This document shows, piece after piece, positions 17,026-23,557 of a stretch of 23,557 nucleotides of DNA (position 1 is the stretch's first letter; each line of letters opens with the position of its first letter). The stretch is from IMG/VR virus record IMGVR_UViG_3300047510_000931, positions 1-23,557 of that record; one strand, written 5' to 3'. Both the position numbers and the translations under genes were made by a program. The DNA is from a virus. The notes beneath the pieces were generated by a model. The model had not been told where the DNA came from, did not search any database, and saw only the letters and a program-made list of their open reading frames with translations.

Positions 17026-18794
17026 AATATAGACATACCTCTTATCGCATCATATAGTTCTTCTGGCATTCTCTTTGGAACTCCGTCTTTTGTGGTGTGG
17101 ACGTGTGTGTTGTCATCAACTGTCTCTGCCCATGTATGCACCTCAATAACCCTATCTCCCTTAGCAGACCTAGAAATTGCATTGTATATGGATCCACATA
17201 CAGCGTCTGCCAAGTCTTTTGATCCCTTTCTTGGGTGATCAACCTTGTCTCTCATAATTCTTAACTGCAAAAGCTCGTCTATTAGTAGCTTGATATCTGG
17301 TCCAGTAATTCTTTCTTCCATAATTCCAAGAGCCATGTCTTCGTAATGCCGCTTTGCAACTGAAAGAATCTCAGTATTAATATTATAGTTTTTAATCTGC
17401 TGCATCATATCATGTGAGTTCCATCTATCAAATGTCACAGCACGAACATTAAAACCTCTAGATCTTAATGAAATAATATAGTCTTTAACTTCTGTAAAAT
17501 CTACTGACTTATCTGCTGTTGGTGTCCACCACCTAACCGCATCTACAACTACGACAGGAGCTACCTGCTCATAATCATTAAATGATCTAATCTTTACCCA
17601 GTGTGATACGTGGCTCATTGCAACTGCACAATGGTCATGCTTTTGAGCTAAGTCTACGTGCACAAAATAGTCCACGTCCTGATTTGGAGTAAAGAATTCT
17701 TCGAATCTTCCCATTTCATCAACGCCATTTTTACCTACAAAGGCTTTCTCTATCTTCTCACGAGACTTAAAGAATGCGTCTACTGCTTCTGGAGGCATAC
17801 ATGCAAAACGTGCAAGGGCGTCTGTGGGGTTTGTATAAAATGCTACCTTAAAATCTTCTATGCTTCTTGTAGGGTTTACTTCCCATGTAGGTCTTCTTAA
17901 AGCGTATACCTTTGGATACTTATAGGAAACAATTTTATCTTCTTCCCAATCAATAGAGAACTCGTTCTCGCTCTTTCCGTCCTCAATCTCTTCTACCATC
18001 TTAAACTTATGTGATCTTATTATAGTTTCTTTTTCCGCTATCACAGCATTGTATCTTTGCTGTATATAGTCATTCTTATAGCGTGGAAAAGAAAGCAATA
18101 TAACCTTACCGAAGTCTGGAAAGCGAGAGTCAACCGATGCACGATACATGTCATAGATTGCCCCAGCAGTTTTTGCTTGCTCGTGACCAGTTGTATTATC
18201 AATACTAAATCCAGAAATCTCATCTAGAATAACAACAAGTGTGTTATACCCCTCAAATGCTTCTCTTTCGGAGTGACCTGAGTGGCAGCTTACACCCTTA
18301 TCAAACTCAATTACATCCGCCTTTGCAATATACTTTCCAGCAAACCAAGGTGACTTATCGACTCTATTCTTTAGACCTTTAAAGAAAACATTCTTTGCTT
18401 GCTGAGAGTTAATAGCAATATTAATAATATCAATAGAGTCTCCAGGAGGCTTTCCAAAATATTTTGCTGGATCCTTTAAGCATAACAATAGGTAAACAAT
18501 ATACGCAACCGCAATTGTAGAACAATAATCTTTTCCAGATCCTTTACCTAACTGAGCAATTACTTCGTTAACAGTTTCTTTCCATCTAGATATTCCTAGA
18601 TCTTCTCCATAAAGCTTTTCAAGTGTTGACTTCTTGTATATCTGAGAAGATGCTTTAATCAAAGTATACTGGTACTCTGAGAGTGGTGGTAGTCCTAAAT
18701 AATCTTCTTTAGTAACAAAGTCACGAATATCTACTGGACGCTCTTCAAACTCTTCTCCGTCCAGAATGTCAATTAGATCATCAAAATCAAACAT
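17022..18794 (-). CDS. terL: Terminase large subunit (packaging ATPase and nuclease)
   Basis: 590 residues. ATPase: Walker-A-like QLGKGSGKDY (residues 81-90, a GKGSGKD variant) and Walker B VVILDE (187-192, Asp191/Glu192). Nuclease: RNase H-like acidic residues in VHVDLAQ (Asp381), VVVVDAVRWW, VTFDRWNS (Asp456) and KDLADAV (Asp527/Asp530). This is the motor that translocates phage DNA into proheads and cuts it to length, docking on the portal. It overlaps the small-subunit gene by 8 nt. The next genes to the right are the recombination operon, so packaging and DNA metabolism are adjacent. The full length fits the family. Confidence 0.95.
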   Translation of the reverse strand: MFDFDDLIDILDGEEFEERPVDIRDFVTKEDYLGLPPLSEYQYTLIKASSQIYKKSTLEKLYGEDLGISRWKETVNEVIAQLGKGSGKDYCSTIAVAYIVYLLLCLKDPAKYFGKPPGDSIDIINIAINSQQAKNVFFKGLKNRVDKSPWFAGKYIAKADVIEFDKGVSCHSGHSEREAFEGYNTLVVILDEISGFSIDNTTGHEQAKTAGAIYDMYRASVDSRFPDFGKVILLSFPRYKNDYIQQRYNAVIAEKETIIRSHKFKMVEEIEDGKSENEFSIDWEEDKIVSYKYPKVYALRRPTWEVNPTRSIEDFKVAFYTNPTDALARFACMPPEAVDAFFKSREKIEKAFVGKNGVDEMGRFEEFFTPNQDVDYFVHVDLAQKHDHCAVAMSHVSHWVKIRSFNDYEQVAPVVVVDAVRWWTPTADKSVDFTEVKDYIISLRSRGFNVRAVTFDRWNSHDMMQQIKNYNINTEILSVAKRHYEDMALGIMEERITGPDIKLLIDELLQLRIMRDKVDHPRKGSKDLADAVCGSIYNAISRSAKGDRVIEVHTWAETVDDNTHVHTTKDGVPKRMPEELYDAIRGMSIL

Positions 18795-19326
18795 CTGGTT
18801 CGTTTTCTACTATGACTACTTCTTCAACTCTATTTGTAATACTAGATATTCTTCGTGCAACTTCTACCTTGCAGTGTGAACATTCTGCTGTAACATCACG
18901 AAGTATTTTAACAAGAACTTCTTGCTTTCTTTCCGTTTCAGCCAACTGTCCAGCGAGCTCTGCATTGTCCAATAAACCTACTTGCTGCAGCATTGCTATT
19001 CTCTTAGTTTCAATATCAGCAATTAGTTTAAGCGATTGTGCCTTTACATTAAGCTGACCAGCTTGATCTGCATCTTCTACAGTCTTCCAAGCTTCTTTTA
19101 TAAGCATGGCATAGTGCTGGTCTGCGCCAGACACTGCTTCTTTAGCACGTTCTCTGGCACCAGTATCGTCTCTTACTATTTCACGCCAGCTATCAATTAA
19201 CTCAAGGACGTCCTTGCGTGGTATAGATAGCACCTTTGCAATTTGAGTAGGATTATTACCCATCAAATGCTGTTCAACAACAGCATTCATACGATCAAAC
19301 TTTTCTACTACTTCTACTTCTGACAT
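18787..19326 (-). CDS. terS: Probable terminase small subunit
   Basis: 179 residues. The N-terminal helix-turn-helix (FDRMNAVVEQHLMGNNPTQIAKVLSIPRKDV, about residues 10-40) fits DNA recognition at the packaging site. A long central helical region follows (DQHYAMLIKEAWKTVED, LNVKAQSLKLIADIETKR), then CSHC near the C-terminus (AECSHCKVEVARR) and an acidic tail. The order HTH, helical oligomerisation region, and position directly upstream of terL with an 8-nt overlap support the call. Sequence similarity between small subunits is always low, hence moderate certainty. GAGAGG ribosome site; strong promoter at 19344-19372. Confidence 0.8.
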   Translation of the reverse strand: MSEVEVVEKFDRMNAVVEQHLMGNNPTQIAKVLSIPRKDVLELIDSWREIVRDDTGARERAKEAVSGADQHYAMLIKEAWKTVEDADQAGQLNVKAQSLKLIADIETKRIAMLQQVGLLDNAELAGQLAETERKQEVLVKILRDVTAECSHCKVEVARRISSITNRVEEVVIVENEPDV

Positions 19327-19343
19327 ATCTACCTCTCAATATA

Positions 19344-19372
19344 AGTATACTTTTGGTCAACTAAAATGTCAA
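19344..19372 (-). promoter_or_regulatory. Consensus promoter of the terminase operon
   Basis: Minus strand -35 TTGACA (19367-19372), 17-nt spacer, -10 TATACT (19344-19349). A second TTGACC lies within the spacer. Predicted start near 19337. It would serve terS, terL and the gene to 16789. Confidence 0.85.
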
Positions 19373-19394
19373 ATTTGATTGACTAATAGTATAG

Positions 19395-20201
19395 TTACTT
19401 ATTTTTTATAAATGTAAGGTGTACGCTTGTCCACTTATAATGACCGTTATCTAGCTTTATATGAGGATGTGCAGTATCTCGATATTGTTTGTCGTGGATA
19501 CTTCTTTCAAAATCGATGTATTCTGTATCGTCCAAGTCAAAGTCAATAGGCTCATATAGCTTCCAAGGGATACCCTCAAGCCATATCTTATTAATTCTCT
19601 CCTCGTCAAATAGCTGTACGTTGTGAAAGAATTCTCCTTCTCCGCTTATTTTATATTCTGTAGAGATTGCAGCGATTCCGCCTGGCTTTAAAACTCTGCA
19701 TGCTTCCTCAATAGATCTTCTAACCTCATCTGCATCTCCGAAGTGTTCTAGGGAACTGCAACTAAAAATAGCATCAAACGAGTTGTCTTCATACGGAAGG
19801 TCTCTTCCATCAACATGCTGCCATACAACACGTCTATTATTATAGCTGGAATCCATATACTTCTTTGGATTTACTAACAAGTCATTTTCATACCACTCGT
19901 GCCATGTTCCTGGTTCAAGATAAATGTCTGTTGCAAACACTCGCTTTGCCTTATTTGATAGTACTGAAATTGTTTGCTCTTTTGCCACTCCAATACCTAG
20001 AACCTCTGAGTTTTCATCAATGGCATTTGTTTTATCTAAAGATATCAAAGCCATTCCTATCTCCCAAGTTTTTCTATTCATAATGCTTGGAACAGCATTT
20101 GGAAACATAGATATGTAGCCAAGATCATTCTTTTCAAACAGCTCTTTAAACTCTGGAGCTTCAAAGTCTTTTACATTAGCTACTTTACATAGTGATATCA
20201 T
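19395..20201 (-). CDS. SAM-dependent methyltransferase (Methyltransf_11 type)
   Basis: 268 residues from ATG 20201, chosen because it overlaps the HTH gene stop as ATGA. Rossmann motif I is EVLGIGVAKE (66-75), an acid after strand 2 in ATDIYLEPG, then DLPYEDNSFDAIFSCSSLEHF (134-154, motif IV/post-I with DA-x-F-S-x-S-S-LEH). VLKPGGIAAISTE follows. These are class I AdoMet-methyltransferase features of small-molecule or sugar/lipid methylases; DNA-specific motifs (NPPY/DPPY) are absent. Substrate unknown. Such enzymes in phages modify surface sugars, nucleotides or host cell envelope. Confidence 0.85.
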   Translation of the reverse strand: MISLCKVANVKDFEAPEFKELFEKNDLGYISMFPNAVPSIMNRKTWEIGMALISLDKTNAIDENSEVLGIGVAKEQTISVLSNKAKRVFATDIYLEPGTWHEWYENDLLVNPKKYMDSSYNNRRVVWQHVDGRDLPYEDNSFDAIFSCSSLEHFGDADEVRRSIEEACRVLKPGGIAAISTEYKISGEGEFFHNVQLFDEERINKIWLEGIPWKLYEPIDFDLDDTEYIDFERSIHDKQYRDTAHPHIKLDNGHYKWTSVHLTFIKNK

Positions 20202-20359
20202 TTTGTCCACTTTCTTTGATTTTTGATTAAGCCGAACTGCTCTAGGTATCTTTGAATTGTCATGTGAGATACACCACATTCATCTGCTATTTCTTTTATT
20301 GTCTTCTTCTGAAGAACATATCTTCTATGAAGGAATTCTTTGCTTTGATATAATTTCAT
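20198..20359 (-). CDS. Small helix-turn-helix DNA-binding protein, 53 aa
   Basis: MKLYQSKEFLHRRYVLQ, then KKTIKEIADECGVSHMTIQRYLEQFGL, and a basic tail KNQRKWTK. The helix-turn-helix EIADECGVSHMTIQRYL (about residues 23-39) is the sigma-like/Hin-recombinase-type HTH found in terminase small subunits and homing endonucleases. It overlaps RuvC-like upstream (ATGA) and the methyltransferase downstream (ATGA), so translation is doubly coupled. Role unknown: a small repressor or DNA-binding accessory is likely. Confidence 0.78.
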   Translation of the reverse strand: MKLYQSKEFLHRRYVLQKKTIKEIADECGVSHMTIQRYLEQFGLIKNQRKWTK

Positions 20360-20922
20360 CTGTCCGTCAACTTTTCATATGCATAGTATGATATAGCAAT
20401 TGAGTCTGCTACGTCATAGTCTTCTATTGTAATGCCCCACTTATTGCTAATAAAATCACAGGTACGCTGCTTTCTAGCCTCACGCAACTGAGTTCTATAC
20501 CAAGAATCTTTACGACCTGGATTTTTAGAATAGAAATCATCTTTCTCCGCCTTACTCATATTTTTATTTCCAATATAATTTTGCCAACTACTTGGAGAAA
20601 CGGTGACAACCTTTGCTCCGAACTCCATAAGCTCTGCAATTACAACCCCATAAACGTAAGACAGTTTAATTACGGCATCTGGAGATCTTACAAGGATAGC
20701 TCCTTCTACTGCAATATAGTCTGCATTTAGTTCCTCTTTAAAAGCACGAACTTTGTTCTTGGCATCATATATCTTCTCATAAATATCTTGACCATTTAGC
20801 TCTATCTTGCCATACCTTACTGGTATACCGTTGTCCATAACACAAAAGGCAACTGAGTTAGTTGATGCGTCTATGCCAACAACCCTAGAGGTCTTAGTTT
20901 TTCGAAGTGCCGCTAGCGACAT
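20356..20922 (-). CDS. RuvC-like Holliday junction resolvase
   Basis: 188 residues of an RNase H-like fold. Motifs: VVGIDASTNSVAF (Asp18 at strand 1), YIAVEGAIL (Glu73), and EDYDVADSIAISYY (Asp170, Asp173) for the third acidic site. These correspond to RuvC catalytic Asp7, Glu66 and Asp138/141. It cleaves four-way DNA junctions formed by recombination, so that branched DNA can be packaged. The N-terminal tail LRKTKTS is basic. It overlaps the zinc-finger gene upstream by 29 nt. The presence of the Cas4-like nuclease and RecA supports a recombination operon. Confidence 0.88.
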   Translation of the reverse strand: MSLAALRKTKTSRVVGIDASTNSVAFCVMDNGIPVRYGKIELNGQDIYEKIYDAKNKVRAFKEELNADYIAVEGAILVRSPDAVIKLSYVYGVVIAELMEFGAKVVTVSPSSWQNYIGNKNMSKAEKDDFYSKNPGRKDSWYRTQLREARKQRTCDFISNKWGITIEDYDVADSIAISYYAYEKLTDR

Positions 20923-21187
20923 TTAGCATCTCCAGTAAGTTCTTTTTCTTATCAGATTTAGACTTTGCCTCACAGACATTACACATAACTCCATAGTTAT
21001 ATCTGCTTAGCTTCATCTTACATTTATTGCAAAACCTAGCTGATCCGCTCTTTATTGCTTTTTTCTCATAGTACTTTTCCATGATTCTCTTGTTAGTTGC
21101 AATTCTGCAACATTCATCTGAGCAGTACTTTTGATTATGAGTCTTTTGTTCAAACTCAATTCCGCATTCTTCTCTAGCACATATCAT
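20894..21187 (-). CDS. Double zinc-finger protein, 97 aa
   Basis: The first metal site is ICAREECGIEF...KYCSDECCRIA (CxxxxC, CxxxC) followed by a basic helix NKRIMEKYYEKKAIK. The second site is RFCNKCKMKLSRYNYGVMCNVC (two CxxC pairs), then a Lys-rich helix. Two zinc-binding modules joined by a basic helix suggest a nucleic-acid binding protein. Similar small Zn proteins occur near HNH or recombination genes in phages. Overlaps neighbours at both ends. No enzyme motif. Confidence 0.72.
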   Translation of the reverse strand: MICAREECGIEFEQKTHNQKYCSDECCRIATNKRIMEKYYEKKAIKSGSARFCNKCKMKLSRYNYGVMCNVCEAKSKSDKKKNLLEMLNVASGTSKN

Positions 21188-21957
21188 TTAGGAAGGTCCA
21201 ACTTTTCAATTTTGTGTACGCCAATTTCACTAGACCAGCATTCTTTTCTAACTGGACAGTACTTACATACAGTGCTAGATTTTGTAAAAGGTCTCTCTGG
21301 CAATAGATCGTCTTTCCAGTTTTTATAGACAACCCTCATCCACTCAACTATGCGCTCTATTAACTCTCTATTTCTATCATTCATATTAATAGGCATAATC
21401 AATATCTGATTATCATTTTTGTTTTCATACATGACAAAGCCTTCGTCTATCTTCTCTACCCACATATATAAGAGAAGCTGAACTAAGTGCGAGATTGATG
21501 GAGACATCTGAGCTTGTCTTGTATGGAATATTTCATCCTTAACTGTCTTAAGCTCTCCAATAACATCCTTGCCATTCCAGTCAAGAATTATGTCTGCAAA
21601 TCCTCTTACTGGTGGATCATTACATAGGATTTCTCTTTCAATCTCTTTCAATACATGAGTAGACTGCAAGAGAGTTTGTATTCTGTCGTGAGCCTGCTTA
21701 CCGTTTTCCATATTGGCAATTGCCATTGCATCGAAGTTATCTTCAAAGTCTGCACCATTAAATGCTATGAACCAATATCTTGGGCACGTTCCATATCCGT
21801 AACCCACTGTACTTGGAGAAAATGTATGCTTCTTTGCCCACCTGTCTGTATTTCTTCCAGCAGTATATGCCTCGTCAATCATCTTTCCAAATACTTCTGG
21901 ATCAAAGCTGCCGCTTATCTTTTTAAACTTTAAGTTTGTTACTAAATCTCTTCCCAT
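21184..21957 (-). CDS. Cas4/RecB-type PD-(D/E)XK exonuclease with Fe-S cysteines
   Basis: 257 residues from ATG 21957, one nucleotide after the upstream stop. A longer in-frame start at 21993 exists. Nuclease core: ENGKQAHDRIQ (His90), RGFADIILDW (Asp122), VIGELKTVK (Glu135, Lys137) as in Cas4/RecB nuclease domains. Four Cys suit an Fe-S cluster: Cys58 (GTCPRYW) and CKYCPVRKEC (Cys231, 234, 240). It would resect DNA ends 5'-3' and feed RecA. There are no cas1/cas2 genes or repeats nearby, so it is not part of a CRISPR system. Weak ribosome site, coupled by stop-start. Confidence 0.88.
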   Translation of the reverse strand: MGRDLVTNLKFKKISGSFDPEVFGKMIDEAYTAGRNTDRWAKKHTFSPSTVGYGYGTCPRYWFIAFNGADFEDNFDAMAIANMENGKQAHDRIQTLLQSTHVLKEIEREILCNDPPVRGFADIILDWNGKDVIGELKTVKDEIFHTRQAQMSPSISHLVQLLLYMWVEKIDEGFVMYENKNDNQILIMPINMNDRNRELIERIVEWMRVVYKNWKDDLLPERPFTKSSTVCKYCPVRKECWSSEIGVHKIEKLDLPK

Positions 21958-21958
21958 T

Positions 21959-22288
21959 TTACATATTTCTCGCTGCATATTTAAGAGCATCAACTAGTCT
22001 ATCAATAGCTTCATTGGCAGTGTAATAAATATTTTTCTTATTATTATTTGGTGTGCCAGTCTTATCTTTAGCAATAGTTGTGTAATAAGATGCTAATACA
22101 GCGAATTTAGCACTTAAAGCCTGCAATTCAATAATAATCATTGGAGCTTTTGCAGACGGTACATCTGGATTCATAAGCAGCTTAACTATCATGGCAAGGG
22201 CCTTGTCTAGCTGCTCATCCTGCATATACTCATGCAGGTCATTAAACTCTGTTACCTTACTAATTAATTCTAACGTACTCTCAGACAT
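21959..22288 (-). CDS. Hypothetical helical protein, 109 aa
   Basis: MSESTLELISKVTEFNDLHEY, then a helix DKALAMIVKLLMNPDVPS, followed by MIIIELQALSAKFAVLASYYTTIAKD and a basic NNNKKNIYYTANEAIDRLVD. All-alpha, with no catalytic motif. Placed just upstream of the Cas4-like nuclease in a recombination operon, it could be a partner (single-strand binding mediator or anti-nuclease), but there is no sequence support. No family known. Confidence 0.62.
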   Translation of the reverse strand: MSESTLELISKVTEFNDLHEYMQDEQLDKALAMIVKLLMNPDVPSAKAPMIIIELQALSAKFAVLASYYTTIAKDKTGTPNNNKKNIYYTANEAIDRLVDALKYAARNM

Positions 22289-22385
22289 TTTTTTCTTTTA
22301 TCTTTCTATCCCACTTATCCATGAGTAAGCCCATGCCATACCCAATCACAAATCCAAGCATAATACCAAATAAGAACGTGGTCAT
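22281..22385 (-). CDS. Single-pass membrane micro-protein, 34 aa
   Basis: MTTFLFGIMLGFVIGYGMG then LLMDKWDRKIKEKNV: one Gly-rich membrane helix (residues 3-22) with a charged tail. Its start overlaps the XapX gene's stop by one base (TAATG), and its stop lies inside the next start, so translational coupling supports it. Not recognised; comparable to small phage membrane proteins of unknown role. Confidence 0.65.
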   Translation of the reverse strand: MTTFLFGIMLGFVIGYGMGLLMDKWDRKIKEKNV

Positions 22386-22540
22386 TAAATAAACCTCTGC
22401 ACAATCCCGTAGCCAATCCATAAACCAACAATACCCATCAATCCAGCAAATACTGGAGGTGCTGGAATAGGAAGTTTGAATATACTAAAAATACCGCCTA
22501 CGGCAATTCCAGTTAGTGTTGTATATAAAATTTCTTTCAT
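22385..22540 (-). CDS. XapX-domain membrane protein, 51 aa
   Basis: Two membrane helices with GIAVGGIFSIFKLPIPAPPV, then FAGLMGIVGLWIGYGIVQRF. The A-V-G-x-x-F-x-x-F-K-L-P-I-P-A-P-P sequence followed by AG-x-x-G-I-V-G-x-W-x-G is the XapX signature (DUF1427). The family is membrane-bound and of unclear role, once noted with xanthosine uptake genes. ATGA overlap with the upstream gene, TAATG with the next. A phage XapX protein in a DNA-metabolism operon is unexpected. Confidence 0.86.
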   Translation of the reverse strand: MKEILYTTLTGIAVGGIFSIFKLPIPAPPVFAGLMGIVGLWIGYGIVQRFI

Positions 22541-22671
22541 TTTTCTACTTTCTTATGTTTTACTTCATACGGAGCTATCTTAGACTTAATTCTTCCGTCT
22601 TTATATAATCTTACTATCCATCCGTCTTTAATCTGGATTGGATTAAATGCATGTGCTTTTTTCTTAGGCAT
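22537..22671 (-). CDS. Small basic protein, 44 aa
   Basis: MPKKKAHAFNPIQIKDGWIVRLYKDGRIKSK then IAPYEVKHKKVEK. Two beta strands (IQIKDGWIVRLY and GRIKSKIAPY) with Lys at both ends. The ATG at 22671 has GGGAG about 8 nt ahead and overlaps the stop of the resolvase-like gene by 8 nt; its stop overlaps XapX (ATGA). Possibly a nucleic-acid-binding micro-protein. Confidence 0.68.
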   Translation of the reverse strand: MPKKKAHAFNPIQIKDGWIVRLYKDGRIKSKIAPYEVKHKKVEK

Positions 22672-22969
22672 TATTTTTCTCCCAAAATTCTATTAACTCT
22701 TCTAACACTGCCCACTCAATGATTCCTAACCTAACCTTTGAGTCTGTTCCAATAATAATCTTTAATGCTGGATGCATATTTCTACTTACCTTAAAGGTAT
22801 CTGTACATATTTTTGCCCAGTTATCTTGATTAAGTGTAAATGATTTAGATGCTTCCTTATAGTCTACAAGGAACTGATTCCACTTAGCATCACCCTTTTG
22901 ATACTGGCCTCGACCAGAATTCTTTTGAGCCTTTGCTCCGTCTCTTTTTATTTCACCACGTTCTGACAT
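22664..22969 (-). CDS. PD-(D/E)XK Holliday-junction-resolvase-like phage protein
   Basis: 101 residues from ATG 22969 (MSERGEIKRDGAKAQ), which shares its A with the upstream TAA. Core: GRGQYQKGDAKWNQFLVDYKEASKSF, NWAKICTDTFK, and a LKIIIG strand. Asp27, Asp36 and Lys38 (D-x8-D-Y-K) give the PD-(D/E)XK pattern of archaeal-type Hjc resolvases. The VDYKEAxKSF and DNWAKICTDAF-like segments recur in phages as HJR-type proteins. It is the second resolvase-like protein in the operon, besides RuvC. Activity is inferred. Confidence 0.78.
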   Translation of the reverse strand: MSERGEIKRDGAKAQKNSGRGQYQKGDAKWNQFLVDYKEASKSFTLNQDNWAKICTDTFKVSRNMHPALKIIIGTDSKVRLGIIEWAVLEELIEFWEKNNA

Positions 22970-23163
22970 TATCCAAGTTCTACTTTCGAAACATGTCCTT
23001 CTGGGCATACCCAAGTAACGTAGTATTCAGCACGATTATATTCGGCCTCGTCAACTATCTTATTGCATGTCTGACAGCTAAATGCGCCACCCATCTGAAT
23101 AGAATCTTCAGTGACTACTGTCTTCTTTGGCTTCTTGCCAATTAGATCTTCAATCTTTGCCAT
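22969..23163 (-). CDS. Zinc-ribbon protein, 64 aa
   Basis: Basic N-terminus (MAKIEDLIGKKPKKTVV) followed by a zinc ribbon FSCQTCNKIVDEAEYNRAEYYVTWVCPEGH (CxxC plus CPEGH). It overlaps recA by 14 nt and the resolvase-like gene by 1 nt. Single zinc ribbons of this size in phages are often RNA-polymerase or recombination accessories; nothing more can be read. Confidence 0.72.
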   Translation of the reverse strand: MAKIEDLIGKKPKKTVVTEDSIQMGGAFSCQTCNKIVDEAEYNRAEYYVTWVCPEGHVSKVELG

Positions 23164-23557
23164 AGATCTTATTCTTCAACTTTTCTACCATTTCAGGATT
23201 TTCTCTTAGCCAAGCTACAGCCTTAGCTCTACCTTGGAATCTTTCTCCTTCTATAGTATACCATGCTCCGCCCTTTTCAACTGCTCCATGTTGTTCTGCA
23301 ACATCTAGGACTTCGCCAACAAAATCTACACCTACAGTTTCCCCCTGAAAGTAGAAGTCATATTGTCCTGAAAGATTAGGGGGGCCGAGTTTGTTGTAAT
23401 CAATAATCCAGTTAACTGGTCTTCCGACTCTTTGTTCGATAATCTTGTCGCCAACTTTAACACCAGCCTTAATAGCATTTGCCTCAGCTTCAGACGACCA
23501 GAGCTTAACGACAGTGGAAGAGAAGAACTTGACAGCCATTCCGCCTGTGGGGATGTG
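23150..23557 (-). CDS. recA: RecA recombinase, 5' part outside the window
   Basis: The visible 135 codons begin HIPTGGMAVKFFSSTVVKLW, where TGG-x-A-V-K-F is the RecA L2/core motif that precedes the DNA-binding strand, followed by GDKIIEQRVGRPV and YDFYFQGETVGVDFVGEVLDVAEQHGAV. The C-terminal domain follows (AWYTIEGERFQGRAKAVAWLRENP). These are the last third of a typical 330-350-residue RecA. It drives strand exchange and repair during phage replication. It is upstream of, and overlaps, the zinc-ribbon gene. The start and the ATPase Walker motifs are outside the window. Confidence 0.93.
   Translation of the reverse strand, partial: HIPTGGMAVKFFSSTVVKLWSSEAEANAIKAGVKVGDKIIEQRVGRPVNWIIDYNKLGPPNLSGQYDFYFQGETVGVDFVGEVLDVAEQHGAVEKGGAWYTIEGERFQGRAKAVAWLRENPEMVEKLKNKIYGKD

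Noticed and set aside
21184-21957. Cas4-like nuclease as a sign of a CRISPR-Cas system
   Set aside because: No cas1/cas2, no regular repeat-spacer array and no leader are present. Stand-alone Cas4-like nucleases are common in phages.
1-23557. Insertion sequences, integrase or attachment sites
   Set aside because: No transposase, integrase or terminal inverted repeat was recognised. tRNAs could serve as attachment sites, but no duplicated tRNA end was seen.

Overview
The window is a stretch of a large tailed-phage (Caudoviricetes) genome or an integrated copy of one. Almost every gene reads leftward (minus strand) with 1-30 nt overlaps or ATGA/TAATG stop-start junctions. It carries both terminase subunits, an endolysin with holin candidates, RecA, two Holliday-junction-resolvase-like proteins, a Cas4/RecB-type nuclease, and eight tRNA genes. 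The host is inferred to be a low-GC actinobacterium, possibly of the freshwater acI/Nanopelagicales type. The reasons are a WhiB protein, a 20S-proteasome-like Ntn hydrolase, a DUF7455-like zinc protein, two genes that look leaderless, and a secreted Ala/Thr-rich surface protein that looks host-derived. The host call is an inference. No capsid, portal or tail gene is recognised here.

Layout from left to right. At 1-1651 there is a truncated GroES-like co-chaperonin gene preceded by a train of small unknown genes. At 1690-2235 lies an RNA block: a Leu(UAG)-like tRNA, a terminator, about 190 nt of probable structured RNA, a tRNA-Trp, a repeat/hairpin segment and an initiator-like tRNA-Met. At 2360-2668 is the only plus-strand gene, a membrane/coiled-coil protein. 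Positions 2634-5592 hold thioredoxin, Hsp20, a DUF2061 membrane protein, a CHAP endolysin and two holin-like proteins. Positions 5594-10098 hold three exported proteins, each with its own promoter: a PA14-domain surface protein, a PstS-like phosphate-binding protein and an Ig-like/S-layer-like protein. Positions 10196-13464 hold a DUF1599 protein, the proteasome-like protease, WhiB, a thermonuclease-like nuclease and small unknowns. Positions 13506-13869 hold tRNA-Asp, tRNA-Gly and tRNA-Asn. Positions 13877-16689 hold a FmdB-type zinc ribbon, a pyrimidine-dimer-glycosylase-family protein, a tRNA-Arg, a PD-(D/E)XK protein and small proteins. After a tRNA-Met, positions 16789-19326 hold the terminase genes. 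Positions 19395-23557 form a DNA-recombination operon: recA, zinc ribbon, resolvase, small proteins including XapX, Cas4-like nuclease, zinc-finger protein, RuvC-like resolvase, a small HTH protein and a methyltransferase.

Transcription can be read from sequence. At least ten near-consensus sigma70/sigmaA promoters (TTGACA/T, 17-18 nt, TATAAT-like) lie in the short gaps, and several coincide with hairpins that separate transcription units. How the genes work together (inference): GroES, Hsp20, thioredoxin and the Ntn protease form a protein-quality-control set. PstS, the PA14 protein and the S-layer-like protein would remodel the surface and nutrient uptake of the infected cell. The right-hand operon supplies homologous recombination and junction resolution feeding the terminase.
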